Below are positions 50,924-60,285 of a DNA stretch of 64,000 bases, piece after piece (positions within the stretch are counted from its first letter, which is position 1; each line of letters starts with the position of its first letter). Location: NCBI GenBank assembly GCA_003247575.1, contig QJZC01000050.1, positions 1 through 64,000 on the forward strand, written 5' to 3'. The notes under the pieces are model-generated. The model searched no databases. It worked only from the letters and a program-made list of their open reading frames with translations, and was not told the DNA's origin. The position numbers were made by a program, and so were the translations under genes. The stretch comes from Pseudomonadota bacterium. Its GTDB lineage: Bacteria; Myxococcota_A; UBA9160; SZUA-336.

Positions 50924-53900
50924 ATGCGATTCAGGTGCTTCTCGGCTTGCCGGATCCTGTGGGGACTCGTCGCGGCGATCTCGTTCGCGGCGCCACCGGC
51001 TCAGGCCGATGGAGGTTGTCGCGTCGACTACGAGATCATGGGGCAGTGGCCAACCGGGTTCTTGGCCAAGGTGACCTTGGGCAACCCGACGTCCGAGAAC
51101 GTCGAAGGTTGGACACTGACCTGGAACATGCCGGATGGACAGCAGGTCACCCAGCTCTGGAACGGGACCGTCATGCAGTCTGGCGCTGCGGTCCAGGTCG
51201 TCGACGCAGGCTACAACTCGCTCATTGCTGCGAACTCGAGTGTTAACTTCGGATTCATCGGCTCGTACAACGGCCCGAACACGGTGCCGGCGAGCTTCCA
51301 GCTGAACGGGCTGGAGTGCGGAGAGCTGGCTGCGGCGCCCCCGGCTGTCGGCGGTCCCGCGGTGGGGAGTGGCTCGGCTGCCCCGATGGCTCCCGCCCCG
51401 GTCGAAATGCCGGCAGCTGGCGTGCCCGAGGCACCCACGGCGCCCGAGGTGTCCATCGCGGAGCAGGCCGAAAGCGGACAGGAAATCCCGGTGCTACGGG
51501 GACTGTTGCCGATTCGCGCTCCTGAATCCAGCGCGCCCACCGCGGCGAAGATCGAGCTAGGGAAGATTCTGTTCTTCGATCCGCGCTTGTCGGATACGAA
51601 GGTCTTCTCTTGCGCCGTCTGCCACATGCCCGAGAAGGGATGGGGTGACGGTCTCGACACGTCTCCGAAGTCGAGCGGAAAGCTCAACACGCGCCATACG
51701 CCCACGATGTACAACATCTCCTACTCCGCGGAGTACTACTGGGATGGACGCCAGCCCTCCGTCGAGAGCACGGCTCGCGCGGCCTGGACGGGTCAGATGG
51801 GCGGTAAGCCGGACGAGGTCGCCGCGGATCTGGCCCTGATTCCCGAGTACAAGCAGCGGTTCGAGGAGGTCTTCGGATCGGGCCCTACGGGCGAGCAGAT
51901 TCCGCTCGCGCTCGGCGCGTTCATCCGCACCATCCAGAGTGGAGACTCCCCCTGGGATCGGTTCTTGGCGGGCGATCAGAATGCCGTCAGCGATCAGGTG
52001 GTGCTCGGTGAGCGAGTCTTCCGAGAGGCGAATTGTACGAACTGTCACATTCCGCCGCTCTACAGTGACTACAAGTTCCACAACATCGGTGCGGACTACG
52101 AGGGCAACGACTCCCCCGACCTGGGGCGTGGAAAGATTACCGGGGTCGAGGCGGAGAATGGGGCCTTCAAGACGCCCACTCTGCGCGGTGTCGCAACGCA
52201 TCCGCCGTACTTCCACGATGGCAGCGCTTCCACCCTGGCCGCGGCCATGGACTTCATGCTGGCCGGCGGGTATCGAATCGGAAACCCGCAGATCGATCCG
52301 CTGCTGAAGCCCGCATCGGTCACCTCCGAGGAGCGCGCAGCTCTGCTCGAATTCCTGAAGGCGCTGTCGCCAGACCGTCCGTTCGAGCGGCCGAGTGTGC
52401 CCGTGACACAGGTCGCGGACGGCTCGGATGGTGCTGGAGGGGCGAAGTCCGGACTGGCGTTCTACACGGAGCAGTGCGCCGTGTGTCACGGCGATGACGG
52501 AATCGGTGTGGGAGGTTTCCCGGATACGACCGTCGCATCGCTCCAGTTCCTCTATCCGACACGTGATTCGCTCATCGAGAAGATCGAGCGCACGATGCCG
52601 ACCTTCGCTCCGGGTGCGTGCTCTGGAGACTGTGCGGCTCTAACAGCCGATTACATTCTCGAGAACTTCCCCGGCGTCGCCGACGGCGGTGGCCAGGGGG
52701 GCGCAGGAGGCTTCACTGGGACCGGTAGCCCAACGGGTGGATCCGGCTCTGACTCCGGCTCCGGCGGCTCCGGCGGCTCCGGTTCCTCGGGTGGATCCAG
52801 TTCTGGATCCGGCGGTGGCGGACCCCTTGGGGCTGGACTCGATCCCGTTCCGCTTCCAGAGCTCGTCTGCAACGGCGAGACTCCCGGACCGCGCGTGCTG
52901 CGGCTGCTCACCCGGCGTGAGTTCGACGCGACGACCGAGGATCTGCTCGGTGTCCGCACGCAGAAGTCGATCGACCTCATCCCGATCGAAGCCCGCAAGG
53001 AGGGATACGACAACAACGCTGGGAACAACCTGATCACCGCGCGCCATGTGGACAGTATCCTCACGGTGGCGGAGGAGCTCGCGGACAAGGCCGTGGCCCA
53101 GAATCGGCAGCGACTGCTTCCGTGCAACCCGGATCAGGATGCTCCACGCTGTGCAGCAGAGTTCGTGGAGACCCTCGGCACCCGCGCGTATCGGCGTCCG
53201 CTGAGCGACTCGGAGCGCGCTGCACTGATCGAGATCTTCGACAGTGCAAACGGGGACTTCACCGAAGGCATGCGGCGGACGATCGTCGGCATGATCCTGT
53301 CGCCGAACTTCCTGTACCGCTCCGAGCTCGGAAGCCCGGTCGGCGGCGGTAACTTCCAGCTCGATCAGTTCGAGGTCGCCAGTGCGCTGTCGTACCTCTT
53401 CCTCGGGTCGATGCCGGATGAGGAGCTGTTCCGCGCGGCCTCGGAGAATCGTCTCCAGCGCAGCGAAGACCTCGTGGCGCAGGCCAAGCGCTTGCTCGAG
53501 AAGCCACGGTCCAGGGAGCAGGTCGGCATCTTCATGGGCCAGTGGCTCGGAGCCGATCCATTCCAGACTGGTCAGAAGGACCCCAACATCTACCCGCGCT
53601 ACACGACTGCGGTGCAGCAGTCGTCGGATCAGGAGCTCGTCGAGTTCGTGAATCACGTCGTATTCGACAGCACGGGGCGGGTGCAGGAGTTGTTCTCGGC
53701 CAACTACGTGCTCGCGAATCAGGTGATGGCGAACTACTATGGGCTGCCGGGTGCCAACGGGAATGACTTCCAGGTGATCTCGGTCCCCGATGGGACCCGC
53801 GGCGGCATCCTCGGCCTGACCAGTGTGCTGGCGTCCTATGCGCACTCCGATGACTCCTCGCCCATCAAGCGCGGTGTCTTCGTGCGCGAGCGGTTGCTGT

Positions 53901-54406
53901 GCCACGATCTGCCCGATCCGCCACCGGCGATCGACAACACGCCTCCGGGCCTCGATCCCTCGCTCACTACGCGTGAGCGCTTCGCGGCCCACAGCGAGAG
54001 CCCGTTCTGCCAGCAGTGTCACTCGTTCATCGATGACCTGGGCTTCGGGTTGGAGCGCTACAACGGGGCGGGTGAGTTCCGGCAGAACGAGTTCGGCATG
54101 CCGATCGACGACTCTGGATTGATCAAGGCCCTGGTCGGGTTCGATCCGGAGCAGCTACGCGCGAACTTCCCGAGCACGAGCTTCGCGGGGTTGCGCGAGC
54201 TGAGCGATCTGCTTTCCGAGAGCCCGGACGTTCCGGACTGTCTCGCGAAGCAGTACTTCCGGTTCGCCAAGGGACGCATCGATACGGAGGCCGATGCCTG
54301 CACGATCAACTTCATGCAGGACCGATTCGTTGCGCAGGAGTACGACATCAAGAGTCTGCTGATCAGCATCGTGGAGTCTCCGACTTTCACGTTGCGGAAG
54401 CAGTAG
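50924..54406 (+). CDS. Secreted fusion: CBM2 + MauG-like dihaem peroxidase + cytochrome c + DUF1592-type region
   Basis: 1160 aa from ATG 50924 (AGGGGA at 50912-50917). Signal peptide 1-28. Residues 32-132 are a CBM2-type carbohydrate-binding module (CRVDYEIMGQWPTGFLAKV, WNGTVMQSG, VNFGFIGSYNG). A Pro/Ala linker leads to a MauG/cytochrome c peroxidase-like domain (about 185-490) with CAVCH 230-234, CTNCH 371-375 and FKTPTLRGVATHPPYFHDG. A third haem site, CAVCH 518-522, follows, then a Gly/Ser linker (585-635). The C-terminal half is the DUF1587-1595-1592-1588-1585 series (LLTRREFDATTEDLLGV, TRAYRRPLSDSERAAL, SPNFLYRSELG, GGILGLTSVLASYAHSDDSS), including a fourth CQQCH 1029-1033. Exported and likely cell-surface or extracellular; it couples polysaccharide binding to redox chemistry. 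Its DUF1552 partner follows after 13 bp. Function unknown. Confidence 0.88.
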   Translation: MRFRCFSACRILWGLVAAISFAAPPAQADGGCRVDYEIMGQWPTGFLAKVTLGNPTSENVEGWTLTWNMPDGQQVTQLWNGTVMQSGAAVQVVDAGYNSLIAANSSVNFGFIGSYNGPNTVPASFQLNGLECGELAAAPPAVGGPAVGSGSAAPMAPAPVEMPAAGVPEAPTAPEVSIAEQAESGQEIPVLRGLLPIRAPESSAPTAAKIELGKILFFDPRLSDTKVFSCAVCHMPEKGWGDGLDTSPKSSGKLNTRHTPTMYNISYSAEYYWDGRQPSVESTARAAWTGQMGGKPDEVAADLALIPEYKQRFEEVFGSGPTGEQIPLALGAFIRTIQSGDSPWDRFLAGDQNAVSDQVVLGERVFREANCTNCHIPPLYSDYKFHNIGADYEGNDSPDLGRGKITGVEAENGAFKTPTLRGVATHPPYFHDGSASTLAAAMDFMLAGGYRIGNPQIDPLLKPASVTSEERAALLEFLKALSPDRPFERPSVPVTQVADGSDGAGGAKSGLAFYTEQCAVCHGDDGIGVGGFPDTTVASLQFLYPTRDSLIEKIERTMPTFAPGACSGDCAALTADYILENFPGVADGGGQGGAGGFTGTGSPTGGSGSDSGSGGSGGSGSSGGSSSGSGGGGPLGAGLDPVPLPELVCNGETPGPRVLRLLTRREFDATTEDLLGVRTQKSIDLIPIEARKEGYDNNAGNNLITARHVDSILTVAEELADKAVAQNRQRLLPCNPDQDAPRCAAEFVETLGTRAYRRPLSDSERAALIEIFDSANGDFTEGMRRTIVGMILSPNFLYRSELGSPVGGGNFQLDQFEVASALSYLFLGSMPDEELFRAASENRLQRSEDLVAQAKRLLEKPRSREQVGIFMGQWLGADPFQTGQKDPNIYPRYTTAVQQSSDQELVEFVNHVVFDSTGRVQELFSANYVLANQVMANYYGLPGANGNDFQVISVPDGTRGGILGLTSVLASYAHSDDSSPIKRGVFVRERLLCHDLPDPPPAIDNTPPGLDPSLTTRERFAAHSESPFCQQCHSFIDDLGFGLERYNGAGEFRQNEFGMPIDDSGLIKALVGFDPEQLRANFPSTSFAGLRELSDLLSESPDVPDCLAKQYFRFAKGRIDTEADACTINFMQDRFVAQEYDIKSLLISIVESPTFTLRKQ

Positions 54407-54419
54407 GAGGGCCAATCAA

Positions 54420-55760
54420 ATGGCACCCATGATCAACCGAAGGAGTCTGCTCAAGGGAGCGGCTGCGACGATTCCGCTGTCGATGGGGTTGCGGCTCAAG
54501 CCCGCCCTGGCGGCGCAGGGGCCGAAGCGAGCCATCTTCTTCTTCATACCGGACGGTTGTGTCCCGTCGCTGTTCCATCCAACGGGAACCGAGACCAACT
54601 TCCAGCTCTCGCCCATGACTCAGGCACTCGAGCCAGTCAAGAACCGCTGTGTGTTCCTGAACGGGTTCGAGATGTACGAGGGTGGGAACTCGCACGGAGG
54701 GGGAGTTCAGAAGGTGCTGACCGGAAATTCCGATCAGTCGCTCGATGTCTTCCTCGCGGAGCGTCTGCGAGGGCAGACCCCGCTCTCGTCGATCTTCTTC
54801 GGGATCCACGCGACCCACGAGAACGGAAGTGACTACTTCTCGTTCCTCCCGGGCAATAAGGTGCGGACACCGGAGGACAACCCGATCGCGGCCTTCCGCT
54901 CGGTGTTCGGAATGGCGAGTGCGGGTGGCGGTTCGGGAGGCGGGGCAGCTGCCACCGACTTCCGGTCGAGCATCCTCGACAACTCGGTGGCAGAGATCCA
55001 GCAGCTGGAGAATCGGCTCGGGCAGCTGGAGCGCCAGAAGCTCGACCTACACCTGACATCGCTTCGCGAGGTCGAGCGTCGGATCTCTTCGCTCGCCCGC
55101 GCCGCGGCGGCGGGTCCGAGCTCCAGGCGACCGGCGGGTCCTCTCACCGTCGAAACCTTCAACTCTGAAGGTTTCGAGGTGCCGGAGGGGCCGGGATTCT
55201 TCGGCTACCCAGCCATCTTCAATCGCGAAGAGAACTTCGAGTTGGTTGGCAAGCTCCAGACCGACACGATTGCGCTGGCTCTCGCCAACGACATGACGCG
55301 CGTGGTGGGGCTGCAGTGGTCGCATCCGGTCAGTCCAACCCAGATGGCGTTCACGGGCTCGACCCAGCGGCACCACGATGCTTCGCACTACGGGGCGCCA
55401 ACCACCCCGACGGCGGCGAACTTCGTGAAGCTGCAGAACTACTACACTGGGCAGCTCAAGAACCTGATGCAGAAGCTCGACGCGGTCCCCGATGGGGATG
55501 GAACCTTGCTCGACAACACGATCATCTTCCTGTTCTCGGAGCTAGGTGACAGCAACCTGCACGACCACCGCAACATGCCGTTCATTCTGGCGGGTGGCGC
55601 CGGTGGTGCACTCAAGGGTGGGCGCTATCTCAACCTTCCGGGTGAGGCGCACTCCAAGATTCTGGTGAGTATTGCGAACGCGATGGATCAGAACATCGAC
55701 AGTTTCGGGTTCACCGGAAAGGGACGCGGCGGTGTTCCGGGGTTGATCACCGGCTCCTGA
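54420..55760 (+). CDS. DUF1552 protein, Tat-exported partner of the DUF1592 fusion
   Basis: 446 aa. A twin-arginine signal (NRRSLLKGAAATIPLSMG, Arg-Arg near residues 7-8) implies folded export. The mature protein matches DUF1552: KRAIFFFIPDGCVPSLFHP, KNRCVFLNGFEMYEGGNSHGGG, DNTIIFLFSELGDSNLHDHRNMPFI-type end region. Part of the fold resembles the sulfatase/phosphatase superfamily. AGGAGGG overlaps the upstream stop, so the pair is one operon. DUF1552 and DUF1592 proteins are regular neighbours in Planctomycetes and Myxococcota; no activity is established. Confidence 0.88.
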   Translation: MAPMINRRSLLKGAAATIPLSMGLRLKPALAAQGPKRAIFFFIPDGCVPSLFHPTGTETNFQLSPMTQALEPVKNRCVFLNGFEMYEGGNSHGGGVQKVLTGNSDQSLDVFLAERLRGQTPLSSIFFGIHATHENGSDYFSFLPGNKVRTPEDNPIAAFRSVFGMASAGGGSGGGAAATDFRSSILDNSVAEIQQLENRLGQLERQKLDLHLTSLREVERRISSLARAAAAGPSSRRPAGPLTVETFNSEGFEVPEGPGFFGYPAIFNREENFELVGKLQTDTIALALANDMTRVVGLQWSHPVSPTQMAFTGSTQRHHDASHYGAPTTPTAANFVKLQNYYTGQLKNLMQKLDAVPDGDGTLLDNTIIFLFSELGDSNLHDHRNMPFILAGGAGGALKGGRYLNLPGEAHSKILVSIANAMDQNIDSFGFTGKGRGGVPGLITGS

Positions 55761-55782
55761 GCACGCGCATCTGACTGAAAGG

Positions 55783-55828
55783 GCCCCCTTGCTGGAGGTT
55801 TTCGGACCTCTGGCAAGGGGGCTTCTTG
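55783..55828. terminator. Intrinsic terminator between DUF1552 and yjbR genes
   Basis: A 10-bp outer stem GCCCCCTTGC / GCAAGGGGGC extends inward through GGAGGT / ACCTCT to a TTTCGG loop, then TTCTTG. It starts 23 bp after the DUF1552 stop and lies between converging genes, so it may act in both directions. Confidence 0.8.
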
Positions 55829-55831
55829 CGT

Positions 55832-56221
55832 TCAGCGTTCTTGCGTCAAACCCGCGTCGAGTTTCCGAAGTGCGCGCTTGGGAGCCACCATCCGATAGCC
55901 TTCCTCGAGTAGCGCGCGGACCTGGTTCCAATCGACGTCGCCGTCGACACGAATTCCGATCCAGCCGCTGGGTCCGGCATAGGGTGGGACGAAGTAGATC
56001 CGTGGGTCGCTCTCGGTCAGGATCGCCTGGCTGTCGAACGTGGCCTTACACCAGATCGCGATCCGGCCGTCCCCGTGAAGGTTGTTCTGGAAGCTCGCGA
56101 AGGTCTTGCGACCTCCCCAGAAGGTGGGGGCTCCGTGGGAGATGCGCTCGTCGGTCTCTGGCCACGCTCGGACGATTTCCCGAAGCTTGGCAAGGGCCCT
56201 CTCTGCCGTCGATCGTGCCAT
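55832..56221 (-). CDS. MmcQ/YjbR-family protein
   Basis: 129 aa, full length for this small family. It shows the expected ERISHGAPTFWGGRKTFASF motif, then IAIWCKATFDSQAIL, RIYFVPPYAGPSGWIGIRVD and DWNQVRALLEEGYRMVAPK. The fold is a double-wing (CyaY-like), sometimes called DNA-binding; no clear biochemical role is established. GGAGG precedes ATG on the minus strand. Divergent from the LuxR gene. Confidence 0.88.
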   Translation of the reverse strand: MARSTAERALAKLREIVRAWPETDERISHGAPTFWGGRKTFASFQNNLHGDGRIAIWCKATFDSQAILTESDPRIYFVPPYAGPSGWIGIRVDGDVDWNQVRALLEEGYRMVAPKRALRKLDAGLTQER

Positions 56222-56314
56222 GGATCCGGTCCTCCCTCGTCGATCTTCCAGGTTTGCTCCGCGATGCTAAGTGAGAACTACATCGAATTTCATGCAATAG
56301 GGCTCGAAATTCGG

Positions 56315-56328
56315 CCAGTCTTGACTGG
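56315..56328. promoter_or_regulatory. Palindrome abutting the LuxR-gene start
   Basis: CCAGTC-TT-GACTGG, 6-bp arms, ends 3 nt before ATG 56332 and takes the place of a Shine-Dalgarno. It could be an autoregulatory site or an mRNA hairpin that hides the start codon. Confidence 0.35.
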
Positions 56329-56331
56329 GCC

Positions 56332-57465
56332 ATGATCGAAGCTGCTACCTCTAGAATCGCCGAAGCGTGCTTGGAGGCGCCACTTCAAGCGGATCCCTGG
56401 ACGCATGTCTCCGAAGCGATCGGCAGCGCGTTTCCGGGGCATGGTGTATTTGTCAGTCTCGCACCGGGATGGTCGCCGATGGGCCCGACCTTCTTTGCGG
56501 GGGTGGACCCACGCGATGTAGAAGGGGTCGTCCGGCACTACCACCGGAACAATCCTTGGGCCCCGATCACGCACCTGTTTCCGGAAGGCTACTTCGGGCT
56601 CGGCTACGAGACGTTCTCGCCGGCGGAGCTCAGGAAGCGGACGTTCTACAACGAGTTCATGCAGCCGAGCGGATTCGGGTCTCACGTGGTGTTCGGCGGC
56701 TTCGCGTCGCGCAGGGAAGGAAGCGACGAGCTTCTGCTCGCGGTCTTCAGTCCAACGGGCACGAACGACGTTGATGCGCAGTATGTACGGTTGGGTAGAG
56801 GGATTCTCGGCTTCCTGAAGCGCACCTTCCGCGTGCTCGAAAGGCTCGAGGGTCTGGCTGTAGAGGGTACGGAGGGACGTGCGGTCGGCGACTGGTCGAG
56901 CCGCGCGCTCGATCAGCTCCGGTTCGGCGTGCTCGTCGTGGATGCCAATCGTCGAGTGTTGCACGCGAATCGAGCGGCCGAGGAGATTCTCACTACGCGT
57001 AGGGGGCTCCGCAGGCGGGGCCCGCGTATCGCTCTCGAGGATGGTGCCGACGACCGGCGTCTGGGTGAGCTGATCGCGCTTGCGGCTTCGAACGTGACCT
57101 CGCAGGGGGGGGCAATCCGCGTGAATCAGCTCGAGCGGGAAGAGCTCGTCCACGTGGTGGTGGTTCCGCACCCTGGATGCGGGCCGACGCCCAATCGTGC
57201 GCTGCTTCTCCTGATCCCCGGCAGTGTTCCAGTAGAGCTTCCGAAGATGCTTCTGAGAAATGCATGGGGGCTTACACCGGCAGAGGCGAGCCTGATGGTA
57301 GAGCTCTCGAACCGGCTCGATCTACGCGAGGCTGCCGAGAGCGAGAAGATCTCCTACCAGAGCGCCCGCACCTATTTCAAGCGAGCTGCCGAGAAGCTGG
57401 GAGTTCGCACGCAAGCCGGTGCGATCCGAACCGTGCATCAGATCTGCGTCGTGCGCGAGCGGTGA
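56332..57465 (+). CDS. LuxR-family transcriptional regulator with GAF/PAS-like sensor region
   Basis: 377 aa. Residues 1-170 are a GAF-like N-terminal region; residues 185-290 include a PAS-like segment (LDQLRFGVLVVDANRRVLHANRAAEEIL). The C terminus holds a GerE helix-turn-helix: WGLTPAEASLMVELSNRLDL, then REAAESEKISYQSARTYFK and RAAEKLGVRTQAGAIRTV. The sensor is not the acyl-homoserine-lactone domain. No obvious target; the methionine-salvage genes start 180 bp downstream on the same strand. Confidence 0.87.
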   Translation: MIEAATSRIAEACLEAPLQADPWTHVSEAIGSAFPGHGVFVSLAPGWSPMGPTFFAGVDPRDVEGVVRHYHRNNPWAPITHLFPEGYFGLGYETFSPAELRKRTFYNEFMQPSGFGSHVVFGGFASRREGSDELLLAVFSPTGTNDVDAQYVRLGRGILGFLKRTFRVLERLEGLAVEGTEGRAVGDWSSRALDQLRFGVLVVDANRRVLHANRAAEEILTTRRGLRRRGPRIALEDGADDRRLGELIALAASNVTSQGGAIRVNQLEREELVHVVVVPHPGCGPTPNRALLLLIPGSVPVELPKMLLRNAWGLTPAEASLMVELSNRLDLREAAESEKISYQSARTYFKRAAEKLGVRTQAGAIRTVHQICVVRER

Positions 57466-57645
57466 TCGATCGTATTGCCCCGTGTCTTCCTGCGGACACG
57501 CGGGTGGGATGCGAGGGCTGCGCGCCCGCAGCCGGTCGTCCGGAAGGGTGACTGCCTACGATGGATGAGGTGAGCGAAACGCACTGCGGCTGGCGCTCGC
57601 CCTCGCGGCTTTCCCATTTGGCCTACCTGCCGCTAGACTCGCGGT

Positions 57646-58278
57646 ATGGAGGCCGCTACGTACGACGGAGAGCGTCTGTCCGCACGCGTGCGCGAGCTGA
57701 TTCTCAACTTGCGCGAGTTCTCCGATCGCGGCTGGACGCCCGCAACCAGCAGCAACTTTTCGCAGCGGATCGATACGCACTACATCGCGATCACCGTCTC
57801 CGGCCGCGACAAAGGCCGGCTTGTCGAGGCCGACATCATGGTCGTGGATCTCGAGGGGAAGCCGGTTGGGTCGCGAGCCCAATCGTCGGCCGAAACACTC
57901 CTACACACCCGCATGTATGCCCGATTCCCAGAGGTCGGTTGCGTGCTGCACACCCATTCGCTTGCTCAGACGGTTGCGTCGTGTCTGTACGCGCCTGCGG
58001 GTTTCGTGAGGCTAGAGGGCTACGAGCTCCTGAAGGCGCTCGCCGGCAATGAGACTCACGAGCGTCCGGTCGACCTGCCGATTCTACGGAACACGCAGAA
58101 CATTCCCCTTCTTGCTGCGCAGGTGGACGCCTTGCTCGATGCACGGGAGCTCTGGGGCTATCTGATCGAAGGACACGGTCTCTACGTGTGGGGAGCCGAC
58201 ATGACCGAGGCGCGACGTCACCTCGAGGCGTTCGAGTTTCTGTTGCAGTGCGAGCTGGAGCTCCGGAGGCTCCGGTGA
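57646..58278 (+). CDS. mtnB: MtnB, methylthioribulose-1-phosphate dehydratase
   Basis: 210 aa class II aldolase-like zinc enzyme of methionine salvage. SNFSQRI, then the zinc His in [14 protein letters not shown] and the late [20 protein letters not shown] are diagnostic. First of three overlapping genes mtnB-mtnD-mtnC, all for recycling methylthioadenosine to methionine. No other mtn genes (mtnN, mtnK, mtnA) are in the window. Confidence 0.92.
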   Translation: MEAATYDGERLSARVRELILNLREFSDRGWTPATSSNFSQRIDTHYIAITVSGRDKGRLVEADIMVVDLEGKPVGSRAQSSAETLLHTRMYARFPEVGCVLHTHSLAQTVASCLYAPAGFVRLEGYELLKALAGNETHERPVDLPILRNTQNIPLLAAQVDALLDARELWGYLIEGHGLYVWGADMTEARRHLEAFEFLLQCELELRRLR

Positions 58279-58835
58279 GCCGTCTGCGCATCTTCTCGGA
58301 CGGAAACCCCTCGGCACCTCGGTGGGCCACGGGCGAGCCTGGTGAGATTCGTGACACTCTCGCTCAGATTGGCGTTTTGTTCGAGCGGTGGCAGACGAGT
58401 CGTCGCGTACATCCAGGTGCAGCAGCCGAGCAGATCATCGATGCGTTTCGTGAAGACGTCGATCGCCTCGTCGCCGCGCGCGGATTCCGCTCGATCGATG
58501 TCGTGAGCATCACCCCGGCCGACCCGCAGCGCGAGGTGATGCGGTCGAAGTTCCTGCAGGAGCACTTTCACGAAGAGGACGAGGTGCGCTTCTTCGTGGC
58601 CGGATCTGGTCTGTTCTCTCTCCACGTCGACGATCAGGTCTACGAGGTGCTGTGCGAGGCGGGTGATCTGATCGCTGTGCCGGACCGGGTGTGTCACTGG
58701 TTCGACATGGGGCCGCAGCCCAGCTTCGTCGCGATCCGCTTCTTTACCCAGCCGGAGGGGTGGGTCGGGCACTTCACCGGCACGGACATCGCCGACAAGT
58801 TTCCGCGCTACGACGAGGGACCAGCAGCCCGATGA
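58275..58835 (+). CDS. mtnD: MtnD, acireductone dioxygenase
   Basis: 186 aa from GTG 58275, overlapping the mtnB stop by 4 bp. Metal ligands lie in [18 protein letters not shown] (His-x-His-x4-Glu) and the later His in CHWFDMG. It converts acireductone to the 2-oxo acid precursor of methionine with Fe(II), or to an off-pathway product with Ni(II); the sequence does not tell which metal. Its stop overlaps the mtnC start. Confidence 0.93.
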   Translation: MSRLRIFSDGNPSAPRWATGEPGEIRDTLAQIGVLFERWQTSRRVHPGAAAEQIIDAFREDVDRLVAARGFRSIDVVSITPADPQREVMRSKFLQEHFHEEDEVRFFVAGSGLFSLHVDDQVYEVLCEAGDLIAVPDRVCHWFDMGPQPSFVAIRFFTQPEGWVGHFTGTDIADKFPRYDEGPAAR

Positions 58836-59551
58836 GCGTGCCCGAAGGCGCCCGCCCCCAGGCCATTCTGACTGACATCGAGGGGACTACGAGCAGCCTC
58901 TCGTTTGTCCGAGACGTGCTGTTCCCCTACGCACGGCGGCGCTTGCCGGATTTCATCCAGCGGTTCGCGCGGGACTCCGAGGTACGGAAGTGGCTCGATG
59001 GGGTCGCAGCGGAGAGAGGCGGGCAGCGCAGTGATAGCGAGCTTGCCGGAGAACTGCAGGACTGGATCGATCGAGATCGAAAGCACCCGGCGCTCAAGGC
59101 GCTACAGGGAATGATCTGGGCCGATGGCTATCGGAGCGGAGACTTCACCGCACACTTCTACCGCGACGCGGTCGTTGCGCTGAGGCAGTGGAACGATGAG
59201 GGAGTGCCCATCTACATCTACTCCTCCGGTAGCGTCTTCGCGCAGCGCCTGTTCTTTCGATATTCGGCCTTCGGCGACCTGACCTCGATCATCTCCGGCT
59301 GGTTCGACATGGAGACGGGCGGGAAGCAAGAGGTCGAGAGCTATCGACGAATTCAGAGCGAGATCGGGGAGCCAGCGGCGTGCATCCTCTTCTTTTCGGA
59401 TGTCGTGCCGGAGCTCGACGCGGCACGAGAAGTAGGGATGATGACCGTGCTCGTAGACCGCTCCTTGGACTACGTAGAGCCCCGCCTCGGTGCCGAAACG
59501 CACGGACACCGTCGGATCGAGACGTTCGATGTGCTCCAGCGCTCTGGCTGA
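58832..59551 (+). CDS. mtnC: MtnC, enolase-phosphatase E1
   Basis: 239 aa HAD-superfamily enzyme acting between MtnB and MtnD. The start [20 protein letters not shown] carries the nucleophile Asp and the MtnC-specific [23 protein letters not shown] and [17 protein letters not shown] are motifs II and III/IV. ATG 58832 overlaps mtnD (ATGA). Confidence 0.93.
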   Translation: MSVPEGARPQAILTDIEGTTSSLSFVRDVLFPYARRRLPDFIQRFARDSEVRKWLDGVAAERGGQRSDSELAGELQDWIDRDRKHPALKALQGMIWADGYRSGDFTAHFYRDAVVALRQWNDEGVPIYIYSSGSVFAQRLFFRYSAFGDLTSIISGWFDMETGGKQEVESYRRIQSEIGEPAACILFFSDVVPELDAAREVGMMTVLVDRSLDYVEPRLGAETHGHRRIETFDVLQRSG

Positions 59552-59614
59552 CCGCCGTCTTGGCCGAGTCGAGCTCGCGGGAGCGAATGGACGATCCCAC
59601 GAGCTCGTTCGGGT

Positions 59615-60118
59615 CTACTCGAAGCAGGCCTTGATGCCTGCGACATCCCACTCGGATTTTGCTTCGTCCGAGTAGAACTCGATTACAGCCGAATACTGAT
59701 CGAAGCGCACGCCGAGTGTGCCGCGCACGCCGAACTTCTTGGCTAGCTCGAGGCGAAGGAACTTGTCGCCGGGGAGCTCCTGCACATTCTTCGAGAAGTC
59801 GGTGCCTGTTTCAGACGACCAGGCGCGACCGATCAGGCCGACGCCCGGCGGAAACGACGCAAGCTTCGGGTCCCGGCTGCCCTCGTTGTAGCCAGAAAAC
59901 TCGGGCTTGCTGGCGAACGACGGACCCTTGGTGGCGGTCAGTGGCTCACCGGTGAAGACGTTGGAGCCTGCTAGGCCGTACTTCTCGACGGCGCACTTCA
60001 TGCCCTTTTCCAGCGCAGCGGAGTCGGCAGCGTGAGCAGAGGTGCCGATCGATCCAACCGATAGGCCAGCGGCGAGCGCAATGAACGATAGATGGGTACG
60101 AATTTTCTTGAATTGCAT
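59615..60118 (-). CDS. Secreted protein with a GAF-like domain
   Basis: 167 aa from ATG 60118; AGGAGG lies 12 nt upstream, a slightly long spacing. A Sec signal peptide (FIALAAGLSVGSIGTSAHAA) is followed by a domain with FPPGVGLIGRAWSSETG, then NVQELPGDKFLRLELAKKFG and a final strand AVIEFYSDEAKSEWD. This is the plan of GAF or bHLH-MYC_N-like ligand domains, which are normally cytoplasmic. Here it stands alone in the periplasm or outside the cell. Could bind a small ligand or haem; function unknown. Confidence 0.65.
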   Translation of the reverse strand: MQFKKIRTHLSFIALAAGLSVGSIGTSAHAADSAALEKGMKCAVEKYGLAGSNVFTGEPLTATKGPSFASKPEFSGYNEGSRDPKLASFPPGVGLIGRAWSSETGTDFSKNVQELPGDKFLRLELAKKFGVRGTLGVRFDQYSAVIEFYSDEAKSEWDVAGIKACFE

Positions 60119-60285
60119 AATTCTAGCTATCCTCCTGCGCTGCCCGTATACAAGCTCCGTACCCACTCGTGGAAGCAGGCTGAAGCTGCGTGATTCGCGC
60201 GATCAGGCGGCCTTACGGCCTGGTCGCGCCCAACTTCTGGTAGGCATCTGCTCGTAGCGCGAGCAGTCCGCCTGCAAAGCTTCCG

